A stretch of 64,000 nucleotides of DNA from Trichoplusia ni (taxonomy: Eukaryota > Arthropoda > Insecta > Lepidoptera > Noctuidae), in NCBI RefSeq assembly GCF_003590095.1, contig NC_039478.1:12648001-12712000 (forward strand), in the 5' to 3' direction. Under the pieces are notes generated by a model. The model made no database searches. It saw only the letters and a list, made by a program, of their open reading frames with translations, and had not been told where the DNA came from. The position numbers were made by a program, and so were the translations under genes. Positions 58,962 to 64,000 of this stretch are shown here, piece after piece. Each line of letters opens with the position of its first letter. Positions within the stretch are counted from its first letter, which is position 1.

Positions 58962-59967
58962 GACAGTAAGGAATATGGAAAAGATTGTCTAAATATTAGC
59001 CCCGTTAAAATCATCTTACACGCATCGTACAAGTTATGCTGTGATGTGTTTTCCTACGTTTTGAACATTTTGTGTGCTATAAATTTTCTTAAATAAACTC
59101 GTATTACCTATTCGATTTTTGTTTGATTAGATAGATGAACAGCCTAGCTCAGCTTAGTCTGGAAAAGAATGACAGAACCTAATCAGAACTATTTTTCTGC
59201 AATAATATCTGTGCGCGTGACTTTGACAACATGTAAATGTGTGTTTCACCTAAACAGTCTTCGTGCAAGGGAAGGTAGACTCGATCGAAACCTTAAATCA
59301 ATTACCAAAACATAAAAATATTGATTTTGAGTCGACTACATATATCTGAAAAATTATGGATTATTGAGAATTTCGTTAAATTCCGATGGCACTGACAAAA
59401 TAACCGCTGCCGTCGCCATCTTTACCTCTGACGTTTCGCGAAAATTATATATAGTTCAAATGTCATTTAGTTTCGCATAGTGATTTTTTTGTCTTAAATA
59501 ATGCGGTTCATGTAGATTCTCTCTCTTTTTAAAGTTGCAGAGTGCCGTTGCTTTCATAACTGTAGTGGCACTTGAAGTTCTATTGACAGGTCTGCTGGAG
59601 GTCATGAGAACATTTCTGTTGTATTCATTGATAACATGGAGTAGGCATTAGGTATTCGTCAACCTCATTCATAAATAGAAATTTATTTCTCACGAACGAT
59701 TGATGACCGGAAAGCGGTGTCGTGGGTACCTAGGAATGGTTACATGGCGCTACTTTGGGGAGGACTAATTCTTGCGGTTGATCGCGAAAGGTTTGTTGAG
59801 TTGTTTGATTGACTGAGGCATGTACCGATAAACTATGCAGATTGTATAAGCCTCTATAAACGCTACCTCCTCTTTCATACTACTTTTTTATCCTCTCCCT
59901 TACAACCTTCCTTCCTATCCATTTTCTCAGGCTCTTGACTATCCGTGTACCAGATTTCATTTCAGCG
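58962..59967. other. Intergenic, no gene seen
   Basis: 3' flank of P7 (AATAAA near 59092) and AT-rich DNA without a supported gene. Confidence 0.4.
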
Positions 59968-60130
59968 GGAAATGAAATGAAATGAAATTATTTATTCTGA
60001 AAATAGGATATTTTTTATCACTTTTGCATGTCTTTTTTGAGAACGATGGAGCCGACATTTCCTAGCTGACTACCCTAAGAAGAAATGTCGAAACAAACTC
60101 AGGGGTTGCAGTCTCTTTTAAAGTCCAGAC
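59968..60130 (-). mobile_element. Retroposon 3' fragment, copy 2
   Basis: Reverse-orientation copy of 53165-53320, ending (minus strand) in an ATTTC-repeat tail, seen on the plus strand as 'aaatgaaatgaaatgaaat'. Confidence 0.75.
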
Positions 60131-61413
60131 AATTTTCAAATTCGAGTGTATAAACGAATGCAGAGTATTTCAATAAATTGATAATATACCTGCATAAGGT
60201 TTATACTAACAAAAACAAAAATGTATAAAAAAAGATTTAAAAAATAATAACGCAAATGAGTTGCATGTTATTAAATCAAATACGGGTTCACTATTTTAAG
60301 CGTGAAAGAGCGACACACAGAGTTACTTTCGCAATAACACATTAGTAAAGAGACATGATATGTAAACTGTTGTAGATGGCATTCAAAACAGTGCCTTTAT
60401 TCTATTTCCTATCCTATTGTAAATTGTAAATTTACCTGGTCTTATAAAAATATAAATGTGTCATCATTTTTATTTTGAGAAACAAATGAGTGTTCTCAAG
60501 TTTGTTTCGATTGTTACTGTCCTTTTGTTCAACCCTTCCATCTAAACCTGTCATTTTCCCAACCAGTCCGTACTTAGGTTGACGCGTTATCGTGAGGATA
60601 AAATAGTGTTGTGACTAAGTGCTGGAGTTAAAGTAGTTCTAAGACCAGAAGCAGAGTAAGACTCATAAAATAGTAGAAAAAGAAAAAAGAAAATCGCTGT
60701 TACTTAAATCGGTAAGATATATACTAATTTTATACTTCAAGTACATTAATGAAAACAATGAGCAAAATTATAAATTCAATGAAGATTTATATTTCGATCG
60801 TGTAATCGTTAAATACGATGATTAAAGAGTTGTTGAATTAATAATTATTTTTCCCGTATTAGCCTTATACATACAGTATAAGGTTTTCCGGATAAAAAGA
60901 AGTTGTTTTTGCGCTGTTTGTAAAAATTTCAAGTGTCCAAAAAAATTTCGAAGCATCTAATAGCCTTTTAAACGGTGGAAACATATTCCAATATTTGTAT
61001 TTTGTTAATTTTTGTGATGAACTAATGATTTAAACACCCCGTGGGTTACGGCGTAGAAATATGTCGACTCTCGCCAACTTAAAAACATCCCTACAAGTTT
61101 AGTAGCCAGAGCAGACAACCTTCAGTGTCTTTGGACTCCTTCTTGAGGTGTAAAGAACCCACCCTTCACTCCTCGTAAGAAAGACGCTTGACGCCTTGCG
61201 ACCACCACAGGTCGAGCCTGCCGAAATATTGTAGTCGCAGGTCAATGATAGAACAGCCTAGCTTTCTGTCTACAACGTTTTGGTATCTACAAGATGGCAG
61301 CCAAACGCAATATATTAGCAGAACATGCTTAGTACTAAAACATTATTTAGGTCGCTGTTCATTACCTAGACTGAAAGAAAGACTATTAGGTTTTCAGTAT
61401 ATGTGTTTTTGAT
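60131..61413. other. Intergenic, no gene seen
   Basis: AT-rich. The 61020-61400 stretch is less AT-rich and contains the frame 61188-61412, but I see neither domain nor splice context. Confidence 0.4.
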
Positions 61414-61445
61414 GCCAATTAGTCACTTTACGACGCAATAAAATT
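61414..61445 (+). promoter_or_regulatory. Conserved upstream block of P8
   Basis: 'gccaattagtcactttacga' and following 'cgcaataaaatt' match the P7 block at 58355-58380 and the P4 block at 52392-52409. Further P4-like sequence follows ('ttttatccaaagt' at about 61497, 'gacaagacaactctgtc' at about 61640). Confidence 0.45.
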
Positions 61446-61819
61446 GCTTTTAACTTTGAATATTTAACACCAGCGTTTTTAGAATTACAACAAATTTTAT
61501 CCAAAGTCACTTTTATATCTAAGAAGAATTTTGATATAAAGAATTGATAAACTGAGAAAAATCTTCGGTGAACTTTTAAAGATATTTTGGATACAACATT
61601 TTAGTAACACCTTCTTTTGCATACAGGCAAAAATATTGTCGACAAGACAACTCTGTCGCTGTCATTTTAGTTATTGCTCCATTTGACAGATGCTGAAGTT
61701 TGTGATCCAGCATCAAGCAAAATATCCACCAGCACCACAGAGTACATTCTGATATACTGTAAACCAGCACGTTCTCAACAGCTGAGCGAAGCCTGATTAA
61801 ATGTGACGTCATCAGCAAC

Positions 61820-62638
61820 ATGCTGACCAGCCAGCGGATATTTGTGACATTACTTACCATGGTAAAGAATTTCAATTTTATTTCTGTCGTAGCATACATT
61901 AGTAGATGAAACGATCTGGTTCATATTGTAGAGCCGTAGTTAAAGGATCATTTTTTTTCTACAAAACCCTGTACCGATATTAGCAGACGTTTTGTCATAG
62001 TTATTCTTTGTAAATACCACGTAAGAAAAGATAAGTGACATTTATGAAGCACAAGACGACTTATTGCACAGAGCGCCTACCATCCCAAGCGGCAGGCAAT
62101 ACCACATTATTATTTCAGCTGTGGAGAGAAGACGCCCCTCTACGCCGTTTTGTGCGCTATCACGATTCCACAGCTGAAATTATTTTTCTCTAAGGAGGTG
62201 AAATAAATTTCCCTTCGAGCAGTTTTGAAGGCATAACGCATAATTTACTTTTGGATGATGCAATGGTTTACTCACGCGTATTTATCGGGATTGCTCGAAT
62301 AGTTTCGGACGCAACCTTTAATTATGTATCATTCTCACAATAGTTAATATCGAAGTATAATTTCCTTGTTCTCGCTGGCTCATATTATGTTTTTAAATTT
62401 ATTTGTTTATCGGAATATGCCTACTAATATGTAATTATACTATTTTTAGATGACATTTCTTCAGCTCCTATCAGCAAATGAACTTACACCAACACACCTT
62501 GACAGAGGTCCTTCGTGGCAAGATGTGGCTAATTCCTTCAAGGGTTTTGGTCAAGGTGTAAGTAATACATGGAATTCAATTTTCAATTGGTTTGAAAAAC
62601 ATTCAAACACACAAAAATACACATTTGGGGCACCATAA
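61820..62638 (+). CDS. P8: small secreted peptide, 11-mer family
   Basis: Exon 1 is 61820-61861 (MLTSQRIFVTLLTM, donor 'gtaaag') and exon 2 is 62450-62638 (acceptor 'actatttttag'), phase 0; 76 residues. The signal half is MTFLQLLSA, then NELTPTHLDRGPSWQDVANS, then FKGFGQG, a shortened 11-mer, and VSNTWNSIFNWFEKHS. It has a unique C-terminal extension ending YTFGAP. The N-terminus of the mature peptide (NELTPTH-x-DRGP) is the same as in P4, about 9 kb away. AATAAA near 62837. Confidence 0.85.
62112..62180. repeat. 14-base inverted repeat in the P8 intron
   Basis: ATTTCAGCTGTGGA (62112-62125) and its exact reverse complement (62167-62180), 41 bases apart. Probably a small fold-back insertion. 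Confidence 0.75.
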
Positions 62639-63410
62639 ATTCAAAATATCTCGTTTCAAATAAGTATTGATCATCGATTTGGTCGATACCTCGGAGAATA
62701 ATACTTATTAAATCTGTGAAAGTACTAAATAGCCTCTTTTTAATCTTATTGTAAATTGTACCTTATACACGAATTTTTTGTATTAAAGTATTATGTTTTA
62801 AGATATGTAAAGTGTTTTTTTTTTCATTTTCCTTTAATAAATATTTGTGACGTGTACCTTTTGTGTAAGGCTTTTGCCAAATCGAGCAGATGTATAGCCG
62901 TAGCTTAAAGCTTTCGAAGCTATTCAGGACATATGTGATACAATGTAACCTAGCTTACAGTGACATTAGGGTTAAAGAACGGTCTCTGCGTTGTTTTGTG
63001 CTATGTCGGCTTCCACTACAGCAAATATATTATTGAAAAACAGGGTACCTATATAGTGACCTAGCGCTCTGATATTGTTATTTCCATTAAATAGTTACTA
63101 TGTTAACTTGGCTAAGGCCCTCAGTGCCTAATACCTACTATTTCAAAAGTGAACTTGATTTAGATTCGTAGTTTAAACATGTTGCAAAGTAGCATTTTGT
63201 AAATGTGTCCTGTATCACGTCGAACAGCACACGCATACGAACCAGTGAAAGGGAGACCTCTTTGAACTGGCTGTGAAACGTTAAGTGATTTAAATATAAT
63301 AACTTTTAACTAGAGTAGAGGCATGAAACTAACTACTAAAAGATAAGTACACTAGACATTCTGATAATCCTCTCGTCTAGCAGCTAGCACACGCACATAC
63401 GTCGGTGGAG
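62639..63410. other. Intergenic, no gene seen
   Basis: 3' flank of P8 and AT-rich DNA up to the tandem repeat. Confidence 0.4.
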
Positions 63411-63873
63411 GTGAGGATTGAGGGACCAGTTTTAATCATCGTTATTTTCAAAGTGCTTTGTTATTTTTGGCTCATTTCTTTTTTACAAATTGTTTTAAGA
63501 CTTCTACTAAATCTTTATGCAGAAAAAGAACGGTTTTATTAAGTTATATTTTTCGTACTAATGTGGACTGAGGGACCACAGTTTGGTAGTTATGTTTTTT
63601 TTTTATCTTGAATCCCTTGTGGTCTACTATTTATAAAATATCTTTACAAATTCTTTACTAAAAATTTGAACACACAAAACCTTATTTTTAAAGACGCTTT
63701 CTGAAATCTGGCTGATCGTCTGTGAGAACTGAGGGACCACACTTTTTGGGTCGTAGTTTTTAATATATTTGTTTACAAATTCCCAGGTTCGTTCTACAAT
63801 TATTTCAAATCTACTACTAAATCCTAGGATTCTTATTTCGCGAATTCCCAGTGTGGTCCCTCAGTTCACACGC
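63411..63873. repeat. Degenerate ~150-bp tandem repeat with CTGAGGGACCAC
   Basis: 'gagggaccag/ac' recurs at about 63418, 63567 and 63729, and inverted at about 63855. Spacer segments share 'tttacaaatt' and 'tctactaaat'. The last direct and the inverted copies (63721-63742, 63849-63873) form imperfect 22-base inverted ends around ~110 bases. Confidence 0.6.
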
Positions 63874-64000
63874 ACATCTTGAAAAAACGTATATTTTAAG
63901 CGTATACAGAACACATTTTTCTTATAAACCTGCCAATAGATTCAGTTAATGACAAGACCTTGCTGAACTAGAAATGTAATTATTGATATAAAAGTATTAC

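Noticed and set aside
61188..61412. 74-residue frame upstream of P8
   Set aside because: No coding signature; the region is intergenic in the corresponding position of P4 and P7.
1..64000. CRISPR arrays, bacterial operons, prophage or rRNA
   Set aside because: No direct-repeat/spacer array, no Shine-Dalgarno-led compact genes and no rRNA-like sequence; the window is eukaryotic.

Overview
This window is nuclear DNA from an insect, almost certainly a ditrysian moth or butterfly. It is AT-rich and intron-bearing. It carries dispersed repeats that I recognise as common in Lepidoptera: a tRNA-headed SINE ending in 'agatggcgctgtg', the 'ttttcccaactatgttgggg' repeat, and an 'aaatgaaatgaaat'-tailed retroposon fragment. 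Nearly every real gene is small and encodes a secreted or lineage-restricted protein. Most have a tiny first coding exon (3-16 codons) holding the ATG, so the long open frame alone misses the true start. I rebuilt first exons by looking for ATG...|GT donors in phase with the AG| acceptor at the head of each long exon. These gene models are predictions from sequence only.

Layout. (1) 0.6-1.2 kb: a glycine-rich secreted protein. (2) 8.5-21.2 kb: four paralogues of a secreted family (here C1-C4) built on a repeated 'C-x(5-6)-R-[ILMV]-x-C' unit. Between C1 and C2 lies a twice-repeated pair of very lysine-rich genes (A1-B1-A2-B2), whose function I do not recognise. (3) 22.4-36.9 kb: a short secreted peptide, a proline-rich secreted protein, two more glycine-rich secreted proteins and a Tyr/Pro-rich secreted protein. 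(4) 38.2-39.3 kb: a 5'-truncated LINE flanked by an 11-bp target-site duplication. (5) 39.5-44.3 kb: three paralogous peptide precursors (N1-N3) with signal peptide, a KR|Q dibasic site and an 'IFNLNN' core. (6) 45.1-62.6 kb: an array of eight peptide genes or exons on the plus strand (P1-P8). They share a signal-peptide exon, a phase-0 intron, and an amphipathic helix with an 11-residue module of the type 'VxDFGHKVGDG', present once in most members and expanded to three and four copies in P3 and P2. (7) 63.4-63.9 kb: a degenerate ~150-bp tandem repeat containing 'CTGAGGGACCAC'.

The best candidate for an undescribed system is region 6, possibly together with region 5. It is a tandemly duplicated, plus-strand array of small secreted amphipathic peptides. 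The signal-peptide coding is well conserved while the mature parts diverge, one member appears to lack its own first exon, and two members share a nearly identical 3' coding end. Such patterns are typical of defence, seminal or venom-like secretomes, but function here is inference. The second candidate is the duplicated A/B gene pair.

The remaining ~60% is intergenic DNA holding repeat fragments, MITE-like elements, hairpins and otherwise unremarkable AT-rich sequence.
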